From positions 1 to 7,822 of the forward strand of contig QHVW01000876.1 of assembly GCA_003223675.1 (NCBI GenBank): a stretch of 7,822 bases of DNA, read 5' to 3'. This DNA comes from Acidobacteriota bacterium (GTDB lineage Bacteria; Acidobacteriota; Thermoanaerobaculia; Multivoradales; UBA5704). Shown one piece after another: positions 1 to 5,773 of this stretch. A program made the position numbers and the translations under genes. Below the pieces are notes generated by a model that was not told the origin of the DNA, did not search any database, and was given only the letters and a program-made list of their open reading frames with translations. Every line of letters starts with the position of its first letter. Positions within the stretch are counted from its first letter, which is position 1.

Positions 1-229
1 CCACCTCGCCGTAGAGGCCGCCGGTGGTGAGCACCCGATCGCCCTTCTTCAGGTTCTCGATCACTTGCTGCAGCGCCTTGCGCTGCCGCTGCATGGGCAG
101 CATGAGCACGACGTAGAAGATGACGAAGATGAGGAGCATGGGGGCGAGACCGGTGAGCGCGCCCAGGATGCCACTGCTGCCGGAAACCTGGGGCGCCAAG
201 GCCAGCGAGGATACGGAGATCGGATTCAT
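1..229 (-). CDS. yajC: YajC, preprotein translocase accessory subunit (3' end outside window)
   Basis: The visible 76 residues begin with a short non-conserved N-terminus. One hydrophobic membrane segment follows (about residues 28-45, ending LMLPMQRQRK), then a basic stretch and the start of the cytoplasmic domain with KKGDRVLTTGGLYGEV. A PMQRQRKA-type motif after a single TM, followed by DRV-TTGG-GEV, is the YajC signature. YajC is a small inner-membrane protein that associates with SecD and SecF, which help drive Sec export. The gene lies 33 nt downstream of tgt, the widespread tgt-yajC-secD-secF order, so secD and secF would be expected beyond the left edge. The ATG at 229 is the only reasonable start; I see no strong Shine-Dalgarno before it. 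About 25-40 C-terminal residues are missing because the window ends. Confidence 0.93.
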   Translation of the reverse strand, partial: MNPISVSSLALAPQVSGSSGILGALTGLAPMLLIFVIFYVVLMLPMQRQRKALQQVIENLKKGDRVLTTGGLYGEV

Positions 230-243
230 GTGCGCGTCACAGC

Positions 244-262
244 CGGCAGGGTCGGCCTGCCG
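244..262 (-). other. Intercistronic hairpin between tgt and yajC
   Basis: A perfect 7-bp inverted repeat (CGGCAGG / CCTGCCG) encloses a 5-nt loop. It begins immediately after the tgt stop codon (263-265) and lies 14 nt upstream of the yajC start. There is no following T-run, so it does not look like an intrinsic terminator. A stem at this place could stabilise the upstream message or modulate yajC translation. The inverted repeat is seen directly; the role is inferred. Confidence 0.5.
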
Positions 263-1438
263 TCAAGAGCTCCTTTGCTCTAGGGGATGGGAAGAAGCCG
301 GAGGGACCCGTACGGCGGATCCTTCCGGCGGGTCTCCACCGGCGGTACGGCAGGCGGGACTCGCCATGTCAGTCAGCGTACCGAGCTCAATACCTTGCCG
401 GAGCTCCGACATGAAGTCAAGGTAGAAGCGCAGATTGTGGAGGGTGGCGAGCACCGGCGCCGTGAGCTCCCCCGCCCGCGCGAGGTGGTGGAGGAAGGCG
501 CGCGAGACCCGGCGGCAGGCCGGACACCCGCACTCGGGGTCGAGCGGCCGCTCGTCGTCCTTGTAGCGGGCGTTCTTGATCTTGATCACCCCCTGGCGGG
601 TGAACAGGACGCCGTGGCGGGCGTTGCGCGCCGGCAGCACGCAGTCGAAGAGGTCGACCCCCTGCCGGACGGCGTGGAGGATGTCCTCGGGATAGCCCAC
701 CCCCATCAGATAGCGCGGCCGGTCCGTGGGCAGGACGGGCGCCGTCCATTCCACCACCGCCCGGCGCTCCGCCGCGGGCTCCCCCACCGAGACGCCGCCG
801 ATGGCGTAGCCGTCGAAAGCGAGCGCCGCGAGGTCGGCCGCCGCCCGCCGGCGCAGGTCCGGATAGACGCTCCCCTGGACGATGCCGAACAGGCCGCCGC
901 CGGTCTCCCCCTTCCACGCCTCGCGGGCGCGGCGGGCCCAGGCGAGCGTGCGCTCCCACGAGGCCTCGGCCGCCGGCCGCTCGACCGGCCAGGGGGGGCA
1001 CTCGTCGAGCATCATGGCCACGTCCACGCCCATCCGCTCCTGGAAGCCGACCACCCCCTCGGGGGTGAAGCGCAGAGGGGAGCCGTCGAGGTGGCTGCGG
1101 AAGGTCACCCCGCCGGCGTCCACGGTGCGCAGCCCACCCAGGCTCCACACCTGGAAGCCGCCGCTGTCGGTGAGGATGGGCCGTTGCCAGCCGGTGAAGG
1201 CGTGGATCCCCCCCAGCCGCTCGACGACGTCGATCCCCGGCCGCAGGGCGAGGTGATAGAGATTGGCGAGCAGGATCGACGCCCCCGCCGCCTCCAGCTC
1301 CTGCGGGGTCACCCCCTTGACCGCGCCGAGCGTCCCCACCGGCATGAACGCCGGCGTCTCCACCACGCCGTGCGGCGTGATCAGGCGGCCCCGGCGGGAC
1401 TGGCCGTGGGTGGCGAGGAGGTGGAAGGGGAGGGTCAT
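263..1438 (-). CDS. tgt: Queuine/preQ1 tRNA-guanine transglycosylase
   Basis: This enzyme exchanges guanine-34 in the anticodon of tRNAs with GUN anticodons for preQ1, a step in queuosine biosynthesis. The 391-residue product covers the full TIM-barrel family. TDSGGFQVWSL at residues 90-100 carries the general acid/base Asp91. VDLFDCVLPARNARHG at 261-276 carries the nucleophile Asp265. The zinc site is complete: Cys303, Cys305, Cys308 and His334, with spacing as in E. coli Tgt. PAR replaces the commoner PTR after the nucleophile. The C-terminus extends roughly 15-20 residues past the usual end with a Pro/Ser-rich tail. The ATG at 1438 is preceded by GAGGGGGG and follows the lolA stop by 12 nt. 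The start motif MTLPFHLLATHGQSRRGRL matches the family's normal N-terminus. It is very likely co-transcribed with lolA and yajC. Confidence 0.97.
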   Translation of the reverse strand: MTLPFHLLATHGQSRRGRLITPHGVVETPAFMPVGTLGAVKGVTPQELEAAGASILLANLYHLALRPGIDVVERLGGIHAFTGWQRPILTDSGGFQVWSLGGLRTVDAGGVTFRSHLDGSPLRFTPEGVVGFQERMGVDVAMMLDECPPWPVERPAAEASWERTLAWARRAREAWKGETGGGLFGIVQGSVYPDLRRRAAADLAALAFDGYAIGGVSVGEPAAERRAVVEWTAPVLPTDRPRYLMGVGYPEDILHAVRQGVDLFDCVLPARNARHGVLFTRQGVIKIKNARYKDDERPLDPECGCPACRRVSRAFLHHLARAGELTAPVLATLHNLRFYLDFMSELRQGIELGTLTDMASPACRTAGGDPPEGSAVRVPPASSHPLEQRSS

Positions 1439-1450
1439 GGGGGGCCCCCC
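1439..1450 (-). promoter_or_regulatory. G6C6 palindrome forming the lolA-tgt junction and tgt ribosome-binding site
   Basis: The whole gap between the lolA stop codon and the tgt ATG is six G followed by six C on the coding (minus) strand, so the mRNA reads UGA-G6-C6-AUG. The G-run must supply the Shine-Dalgarno pairing for tgt, yet it can pair with the adjacent C-run, as a short stem or between molecules. Tgt initiation may therefore depend on ribosomes arriving from lolA. The sequence is seen directly; coupling is inference. Confidence 0.5.
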
Positions 1451-2197
1451 TCAGGGCGTGCTCTTGCTCCCCCCCTCCTGGCCCCCCAGGCTCAACACCC
1501 GGTTTGAGACCCCCGGCGGGAGCTTGAGGACGAAGCGGTCGTCGGGGATCGGCGTGTTCCTCTTCATGTCGCTGAACTGGTACTCGACCGTGTCGCCGCT
1601 GGCCTGCACGTACTTGAGCCGCTCGGGGAAGAAGGTCTGGTCGTCGATCCACAGGGTCATCGACTTCAGCCGCTTGGCGATGCGCGCGTACTTGGGGTCG
1701 AGCTCCAGGCGGTAGGGGTCCCCCTTCTTCTCGGGCAGCTTGAGCCGCACGGTGAAGTACTCCAGGAGGGTCTGGAGGCTGCCGCTCGCCCCCAGGTACT
1801 TGAACACCTGGCTCGAATAGCGGCCGACCTTGAGGGTCTCGGCGCGCTTCAGGTCGCGGTACCAGGTGGTCATCTCGTCGCCGCGGATGACGACGGTGAT
1901 CGCGTTCGGCGAGGTGTACTCCCAGCGCACCTTGTCGGGCGCCCGGTAGGAGAAGGTCCCCTTGGACTCCTCGGGGGCCGCCAGCATCGAATTCTCCTGC
2001 TGCTGGGTGAAGCGGGCCTCCAGCGTCTTGAGCTGATTCTGCTCGTAGCGGACGCGGTCGACCAGGGCCTGGAGCCGCTGCGGCCCGGTGAGATTCGGGG
2101 CCAGAGGGTCGGGCGGAGCGTGGCTCCTCCCCGCGGCGAAGGCGGGGACGGCAAGGAGCAGGGCCAGCAGGCCGGCGACGAGGGATTTCTTCATCAT
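1451..2197 (-). CDS. lolA: LolA-like outer-membrane lipoprotein carrier protein
   Basis: LolA is a soluble periplasmic chaperone that takes lipoproteins released by LolCDE and delivers them to the outer membrane. The 248-residue product has a typical Sec signal peptide: MMKK, a Leu/Ala core at residues 5-18, and probable cleavage near AFAA at 19-22. The mature part matches the family pattern. TLEARFTQQQ (58-67) corresponds to the conserved A-F-Q start. KGTFSYRAPDKVRWEY (79-94) is the characteristic G-F-Y-P-RWEY block. DEMTTWYRD (107-115) follows, and the C-terminus has RFVLKLPPGV (221-230). LolA paralogues are divergent, so an exact LolA role is less certain than family membership. Two in-frame ATGs are adjacent (2197 and 2194). 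It is the first gene of the cluster that continues into tgt and yajC. Confidence 0.87.
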   Translation of the reverse strand: MMKKSLVAGLLALLLAVPAFAAGRSHAPPDPLAPNLTGPQRLQALVDRVRYEQNQLKTLEARFTQQQENSMLAAPEESKGTFSYRAPDKVRWEYTSPNAITVVIRGDEMTTWYRDLKRAETLKVGRYSSQVFKYLGASGSLQTLLEYFTVRLKLPEKKGDPYRLELDPKYARIAKRLKSMTLWIDDQTFFPERLKYVQASGDTVEYQFSDMKRNTPIPDDRFVLKLPPGVSNRVLSLGGQEGGSKSTP

Positions 2198-2209
2198 GCG
2201 GGAAGAACC

Positions 2210-2239
2210 ATCCTATCCTCCCCTTTCTTCCAAGTGCAA
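2210..2239 (-). promoter_or_regulatory. Possible promoter for lolA-tgt-yajC
   Basis: On the minus strand TTGCAC (2239-2234) is followed after 18 nt by TAGGAT (2215-2210). Transcription would start only a few bases before the lolA ATG at 2197. The -10 is fair and the -35 matches only in its first three bases, so this is tentative. It is the best candidate I see in the divergent gap. Confidence 0.3.
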
Positions 2240-2263
2240 GCGAGAGGCCAGCGGCGGATCGTG

Positions 2264-2292
2264 TTGACATGCCCCCGGACCGATGCTAGCTT
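2264..2292 (+). promoter_or_regulatory. Sigma70-type promoter with extended -10 for the FYDLN-folK cluster
   Basis: A perfect TTGACA lies at 2264-2269. A 17-nt spacer follows, then TAGCTT at 2287-2292, preceded by TGC at 2284-2286 (extended -10 TGn). The leader to the ATG at 2341 would be about 40 nt and includes GGAG at 2331-2334, a well-placed ribosome-binding site. This is the strongest promoter match in the window. Confidence 0.6.
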
Positions 2293-2340
2293 CACCGCCC
2301 TCGAAAGCGGCCCGGCCGGAATTGGGGATTGGAGCCTTTC

Positions 2341-2658
2341 ATGCCTGAGCTGAAACTGGGAACCAAATACGACTGCTATAACTGCGGCACGAAGTTCTAC
2401 GACCTCGGCAAGCCCGAGCCGGTCTGCCCGAAGTGCGGCGCCAATCAGAAGGACGCCGTCACCTCGGAGTCGCTGGCCGCCAGCCAGTCGTCCCGCCGGC
2501 GGCGCAAGGTGGAGACCGCCAAGCCCATCGACCTTGAGGAGGAGGAGGCTCCCATCGAGGCCGTGGAGATCGTCGACGACGAGATGGTCGAGCCCGAGCT
2601 CGCGGGGGCCGACCTCGACGACGCCGAGGAAGAAGAGGACTTCGACGAAGAGGACTGA
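2341..2658 (+). CDS. FYDLN-acid family protein (zinc ribbon plus acidic tail)
   Basis: This is a 105-residue protein of unknown biochemical role. The N-terminus reads LGTKYDCYNCGTKFYDLGK with a second pair VCPKC, so Cys12, Cys15, Cys29 and Cys32 form a two-CxxC zinc ribbon around a FYDLG motif. This is a variant of the FYDLN motif that names the family. A basic patch (SRRRRK, 51-56) follows, then a strongly acidic tail from residue 64 to the end (Glu/Asp runs, finishing EEEEDFDEED). The ATG at 2341 is chosen because GGAG lies 6 nt upstream; an in-frame TTG at 2329 would overlap that site. It is first in a plus-strand cluster behind a good promoter. A nucleic-acid or ribosome-associated role is possible from the ribbon and charge pattern, but that is speculation. 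Confidence 0.85.
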   Translation: MPELKLGTKYDCYNCGTKFYDLGKPEPVCPKCGANQKDAVTSESLAASQSSRRRRKVETAKPIDLEEEEAPIEAVEIVDDEMVEPELAGADLDDAEEEEDFDEED

Positions 2659-2674
2659 TCCCGGGGCCGCCGTC

Positions 2675-3208
2675 CTGGCGCTGGCCCTGGGGGGCAACGT
2701 CCCCGGCAATTTCCTGGGAAAAGCGCCGGGAAAAGCGGCGGGCGAGCCCAGCCCGGTCGAGCATACGCTGGCCTGGGCTCTCCGCCGTCTCGAAGCCTCC
2801 CTGGGGCCCCTCCGCGTCGCCTCTCTCTATCGCACCGCTCCCGTCTCGCCGGTCCCCCAGCCGGATTTCCTGAACACCGCCGCCCTCGCCCGCACCGCGC
2901 TCCCCCCCGAGGAGCTGCTCGCCCTGGCCAAGGCGCTGGAGCGCGAGGCCGGCCGCCGCCCAGGGGTGCGGCTCGGCCCCCGCCCTCTCGACATCGACCT
3001 CCTGCTCTACGGCGACCTTCAACTGGAGGGGCCGGAGCTGACCCTCCCCCATCCGCGGATGCGCGAGCGCCGCTTCGTGCTCATCCCCCTGGCCGAGATC
3101 GCTCCGGACCTCACCGTTCCCCCCGACGGCGCCCGCGTGGCGGACCTGCTGGCCCGGCTCGGGGAGGGGGAGGTGGTGGAGAGGGTGGAGTGGAGGGCCC
3201 TCGCCTGA
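2675..3208 (+). CDS. folK: HPPK, 6-hydroxymethyl-7,8-dihydropterin pyrophosphokinase (start uncertain)
   Basis: FolK transfers pyrophosphate from ATP to 6-hydroxymethyl-dihydropterin before the dihydropteroate synthase step of folate synthesis. Recognisable blocks, numbered from the CTG at 2675, are: LALGGN (3-8, for the usual GSN); SLYRTAPVSPVPQPDFLN (50-67); GPRPLDIDLLLYGD (101-114) with metal-binding Asp106 and Asp108; and LPHPRMRERRFVLIPL (124-139). There is no ATG, GTG or TTG where the conserved N-terminus begins. The only ordinary start upstream in frame is TTG 2534, which would add an Arg-rich segment lying entirely within the preceding gene. I therefore place the start at CTG 2675 (GGGG 8 nt upstream), with low confidence in that position. 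About 16-18 extra residues sit after GGN compared with E. coli FolK, including a duplicated GKAP/GKAA unit. The end overlaps the next gene. Confidence 0.85.
   Translation: MALALGGNVPGNFLGKAPGKAAGEPSPVEHTLAWALRRLEASLGPLRVASLYRTAPVSPVPQPDFLNTAALARTALPPEELLALAKALEREAGRRPGVRLGPRPLDIDLLLYGDLQLEGPELTLPHPRMRERRFVLIPLAEIAPDLTVPPDGARVADLLARLGEGEVVERVEWRALA
2716..2739 (+). repeat. 12-bp tandem duplication inside folK
   Basis: Two adjacent 12-bp units (GGGAAAAGCGCC and GGGAAAAGCGGC) differ at one base and encode GKAP-GKAA in frame. They lie in the extra segment between the folK GGN motif and its first helix. The local A-runs contrast with the GC-rich surroundings. Confidence 0.7.
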
Positions 3209-3951
3209 TCGCCGACGGCCTGCTGCTCGGTTGGCTGCTGCTGGCCTGGGGGGCGCAGGCGGTCCTCCCGTGGCGGCTCGCGGGGCTCGATACCAGGCTA
3301 AATACTGAGCGGCGGCGCGCCGGAGCGCTCGCCCTGCTGCCGCTGCTCCTCACCGGCGTGCTGGCCGCGTTCTTCTATGTTCTGCGTCATCCGGACCCCG
3401 CCATCGTGCAGCGCCTCTATCCGCTCGGCGCCTCCAAGGCGGGACGGGTGCTGGCGGTGCTCTTCTTCGCTCTGATGATGTCGGATCTCTTCCTCTTCCT
3501 GACCTGGCGGCGCCTGGAGGCGGTGGGGTGGCGGATCGCCGCGGGCTTCGGCCTCGTCTTCCTGCTCGTCACGGCCTGGGCCGCCGAGCTGATGCGCATC
3601 GGCGAGGGGCCGGAGAGCGCCGCCGTCCCCTTCCTAGCCCTGGCGGCCCTGCGCGCCCTCCTCGCCCTGGGCGCGGCCGAGGCTCTGGCTCCGGGCCCGC
3701 CCCTCCTCGCCGCCGCCGCGGGTCCCGGCCTCCTCCTCTATGGGCTCCTCCTGCCGGCACAGCTCGCCCAGGCCCTCGGCGCGCACGGCCAATGGCTCAC
3801 CCTCGCCACCGCGGCCCTCCTGCTGCTGGGCGCCCGCTGGTTCCCTCCCGCCCTGCGCCGCCCCGCCCTCCTCGGCGCCGCCCTCCTCGCCGGCCTCTAC
3901 CTCGGCCAGGCGGCCCGCCTCTCCGCGGAGCTCGGGGTGGCGCACCCATAG
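3190..3951 (+). CDS. Polytopic membrane protein of unknown function
   Basis: I do not recognise the family. The 253-residue product is very rich in Leu and Ala, with about eight hydrophobic segments near residues 7-25, 44-64, 86-104, 114-132, 145-163, 171-195, 202-216 and 224-240. Short charged loops contain DTRLNTERRR (34-43), RHPDP (66-70) and LTWRRLE (104-110). I see no transporter, kinase or protease motif. The start is GTG at 3190, with GGAG at 3178-3181 eight bases upstream. It overlaps the folK end by 19 nt, implying co-transcription and probably coupled translation. The stop codon (3949-3951) directly abuts the inverted repeat at 3952. The strong third-position GC pattern supports real coding. 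An integral inner-membrane location is likely. Confidence 0.7.
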   Translation: MEGPRLIADGLLLGWLLLAWGAQAVLPWRLAGLDTRLNTERRRAGALALLPLLLTGVLAAFFYVLRHPDPAIVQRLYPLGASKAGRVLAVLFFALMMSDLFLFLTWRRLEAVGWRIAAGFGLVFLLVTAWAAELMRIGEGPESAAVPFLALAALRALLALGAAEALAPGPPLLAAAAGPGLLLYGLLLPAQLAQALGAHGQWLTLATAALLLLGARWFPPALRRPALLGAALLAGLYLGQAARLSAELGVAHP

Positions 3952-4057
3952 CACGGACACACGGACGAGCACGGACAAAGACACGGACAGGCACGGACGA
4001 GGAGGACACCCTGTTCGTGCCCGTCCGTGCTCGTCCGTGTTTGTCCATGTGTCCGTG
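3952..4057. repeat. Long inverted repeat made of CACGGAC heptamers, filling a convergent gap
   Basis: The left arm has five exact CACGGAC units starting at 3952, 3960, 3970, 3982 and 3992. The right arm has the complementary units GTCCGTG at 4051, 4033 and 4023, plus one-mismatch copies at 4043 and 4013. Counted from the outside, unit spacing is 8,10,12,10 on the left and 8,10,10,10 on the right, so the arms pair almost in register around a central loop of about 14 nt (3999-4012). The element touches one stop codon and lies 1 nt from the other. The RNA would fold into a long stem in either direction, so a bidirectional terminator or transcript-end protector is plausible, although no U-tract is present. 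It could also be a dispersed genomic repeat. Confidence 0.8.
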
Positions 4058-4058
4058 T

Positions 4059-4910
4059 TTACACCGGATCGCTGTGCACGAACACCTTCGACCGCGGCAT
4101 CTCCCGCTCGATGGCGCGGAGCACCCGCACGGTGAGGTCGTGGGCGTCCTGGAAGGAGGTGGCGCGGGGGATCTCCAGGTGGAGCTCGATGAAGCGCTGG
4201 CCGCCGCTACGGCGGGTCTTGAGGTCGTGCATCCCCCGGATCTCGGGGACGAAGGCGTCGACCACCGACTCGATGCGGCGCAGATCCTCCTCGGGCAGGC
4301 CGCGGTCCGAGAGGTCTCCCGCCGCCTCCAGGGCCAGCGAGGCGCCGCTCCTGAAGACCCAGGCGGCGACCACCAGCGCCACCAGGGGGTCGGCGGCGGC
4401 CCAGCCGGTGAAGCGCACCACGAACAGGGCGAGGAGGGCGGCGCCGTTCACCCAGATATCGGTGGCGTAGTGGAGGCTGTCCGCCTTGAGCGCCGGGCTG
4501 CCGCTCTGCCCGGCGGCCCATTGCAGCGTGCGGGCGACGCCGAAGCTCACCACCAGGGAGACGGCGAGCACGGCGATGCCCCATCCGGTCTGCTCCGGCC
4601 TGCCGCCCTGGATCAGCCGGCGCACCCCCGTCCACACCAGCCCCGCGGCCGCGGCGACGAGGAACAGCCCCTGGCCGAGGGCGGCGAGGTTCTCGAACTT
4701 GCCGTGCCCGTAGGCGTGGTTCTGGTCGGGAGGTCTGGCGCTCCCCCGCAGCACCAGGAAGTTGGCGCCCGAGATGAAGAGGTCGACCGCCGAGTCGAGC
4801 GCGGCCGAGCCGAGGGCGAGGGAGCCGGTCATCCAGGCGCCCGCCCCCTTGAGGGCGACCAGGAACGCCGCCGCGGCCACGGCGATCAGCGGGGTCTGGC
4901 GCGGGTCCAC
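4059..4910 (-). CDS. Cation diffusion facilitator, FieF-like metal efflux transporter
   Basis: CDF proteins export divalent metals (Zn, Fe, Cd and others) across the inner membrane in exchange for protons. The product is 283 residues from GTG 4910. Adding 23 gives numbering from the alternative GTG at 4979, used here. The transport site is Asp62/Asp66 (ALDSAVD) with His170/Asp174 (HYATD). The loop NHAYGHGKFE carries Asp85, His88 and His92. The cytoplasmic domain has His251, His267, His280, His302 and Asp304. Spacings among these ligands match E. coli FieF residues 45/49/153/157 and 232/248/261/283/285 as I recall them, apart from a 2-residue shift. About six hydrophobic segments are visible. 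GTG 4910 is preferred because it lies 2 nt after the upstream stop; neither start has a clear ribosome-binding site. The C-terminus stops at DPV, just past the last ligand. The transported metal cannot be read from sequence. Confidence 0.92.
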   Translation of the reverse strand: MDPRQTPLIAVAAAAFLVALKGAGAWMTGSLALGSAALDSAVDLFISGANFLVLRGSARPPDQNHAYGHGKFENLAALGQGLFLVAAAAGLVWTGVRRLIQGGRPEQTGWGIAVLAVSLVVSFGVARTLQWAAGQSGSPALKADSLHYATDIWVNGAALLALFVVRFTGWAAADPLVALVVAAWVFRSGASLALEAAGDLSDRGLPEEDLRRIESVVDAFVPEIRGMHDLKTRRSGGQRFIELHLEIPRATSFQDAHDLTVRVLRAIEREMPRSKVFVHSDPV

Positions 4911-4912
4911 GG

Positions 4913-5721
4913 TCAGCCGGAGTGTTTGGCGAGCAGGGCCCGCGCGTTGACGAGGCTCTTCTCCTGCTCGACCACCCACTCGGGGGTGGGCGGGCGGGCG
5001 ATCAGGCGGCGCAGGATGTCGCGCGCCTCCGCCGCCTTGGCCGGCTGGTATTCGAACAGGGCTTCGGCGAGGAAGAGACGGCCTTGTCGCGGTCCACCCA
5101 GCCGGTGACGAACGGCACCTTGGGGGCCAGCGTGTGCAGGCGGCCGAGGACCCGGTGGCCGGCGGCGTCCCCGTAGCGCTCGTCGAGGGCGATCACCATC
5201 TCCGCGTAGCGCCGAACCTTGTCCCCCACCCCCTGGCGCGCGGCGGCCAGCCGGCCGAAGACGTCCCCCCAGAGCCCCCAGTGGACCGCCGACCAGAGGA
5301 AGAGGGGAGTAGCCTCGGGCACCGCCGCCACGGCCTTCGCCGCCTGGGCGGGGGTCAGGGCGTCGAGCTTCTGCCGGCTCCCCGCCGTCCGCCTGGCCAG
5401 GCGGTCGATCCCGGCCTCGGCGACCTCCTTGCCGCGGGCGAAGGTCTTCTGCTTGGCGTCGTTGGAGTCGGTGGTGAATTCCCCCTTGTAGTGGAGGGCC
5501 CGCAGCAGCTTCCAGGCCCCCTCCAGCCGGTCCGGCTGCTCCTTGACCGCGCGCTCGTAGGCGGCGACCGCCTCGTCGATCGGCCCGGGGACGGCCCGCG
5601 CCCCCTGGTGCCCCTCGGCCCGGCGGGCCCATGCGGCATCGCCCGCGGCGATGGGGTCGGTCTGTGCGGCGAGAGGGAGGGGGAGGGTGAGGAAGAGGAG
5701 GAGGGTGGGGATTGGGCGCAT
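4913..5721 (-). pseudogene. Secreted TatT/TPR-like protein, frameshifted near 5080
   Basis: The ATG at 5721 opens a clear Sec signal peptide (MRPIPTLLLFLTLPLPLAAQ) with no lipobox Cys. Helical, TPR-like sequence follows, including IDEAVAAYERAVKEQPDRLEGAWKLLRAL as overlapping parts of residues 48-76, ATPLFLWSAVHWGLWGD (137-152) and GRLHTLAPKVPFVTGWVDRDKA (193-214). The pattern resembles TatT components associated with TRAP transporters, but I hold that name loosely. After residue 214 this frame turns into low-complexity Ser/Arg sequence. The continuation RLFLAEALFEYQPAK...LLAKHSG lies in another frame from 5080 to the stop at 4913. A one-base loss on the minus strand at about 5075-5082 explains the shift. 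This is either a true pseudogene or a sequencing or assembly error. It is the first gene of a two-gene minus-strand unit with the CDF transporter. Confidence 0.72.
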
Positions 5722-5727
5722 AGGGGG

Positions 5728-5733
5728 ATTCTA
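5728..5733 (-). promoter_or_regulatory. -10 element, apparently leaderless, for the TatT/TPR-like gene
   Basis: On the minus strand TAGAAT (5 of 6 to TATAAT) is followed by exactly 6 nt (CCCCCT) and then the ATG at 5721. Transcription would begin at or next to the start codon, leaving no room for a leader. AGGAG 13 nt upstream of the ATG is too far for good use and would not be transcribed under this model. No convincing -35 is seen. Confidence 0.45.
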
Positions 5734-5773
5734 TCTCCTGGGCACCTCGGCCCCCACCCCGGAGCCTCGGCGT

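Noticed and set aside
287..1507. Open frame of 406 codons on the plus strand opposite tgt
   Set aside because: It is an antisense shadow of tgt. The composition is Pro/Arg/Gly/His-rich with no family motif, which is typical of high-GC antisense frames.
417..2270. Open frame of 617 codons on the minus strand across lolA and tgt
   Set aside because: It is an out-of-frame reading of two well-supported genes, low-complexity Arg/Pro/Gly sequence with no domain.
2329..2340. TTG start at 2329 for the FYDLN protein
   Set aside because: It would overlap the GGAG ribosome-binding site that is ideally placed for the ATG at 2341, and the family normally starts just before LGTK.
3952..4057. CRISPR-like array
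   Set aside because: Repeat units are 7 bp with 1-5 bp spacers and are arranged head-to-head as an inverted repeat, unlike a CRISPR array.
5070..5090. Programmed -1 ribosomal frameshift in the TatT/TPR-like gene
   Set aside because: There is no X-XXY-YYZ slippery heptamer at the junction (the codons read GAC AAG GCC GTC), so mutation or sequence error is more likely.
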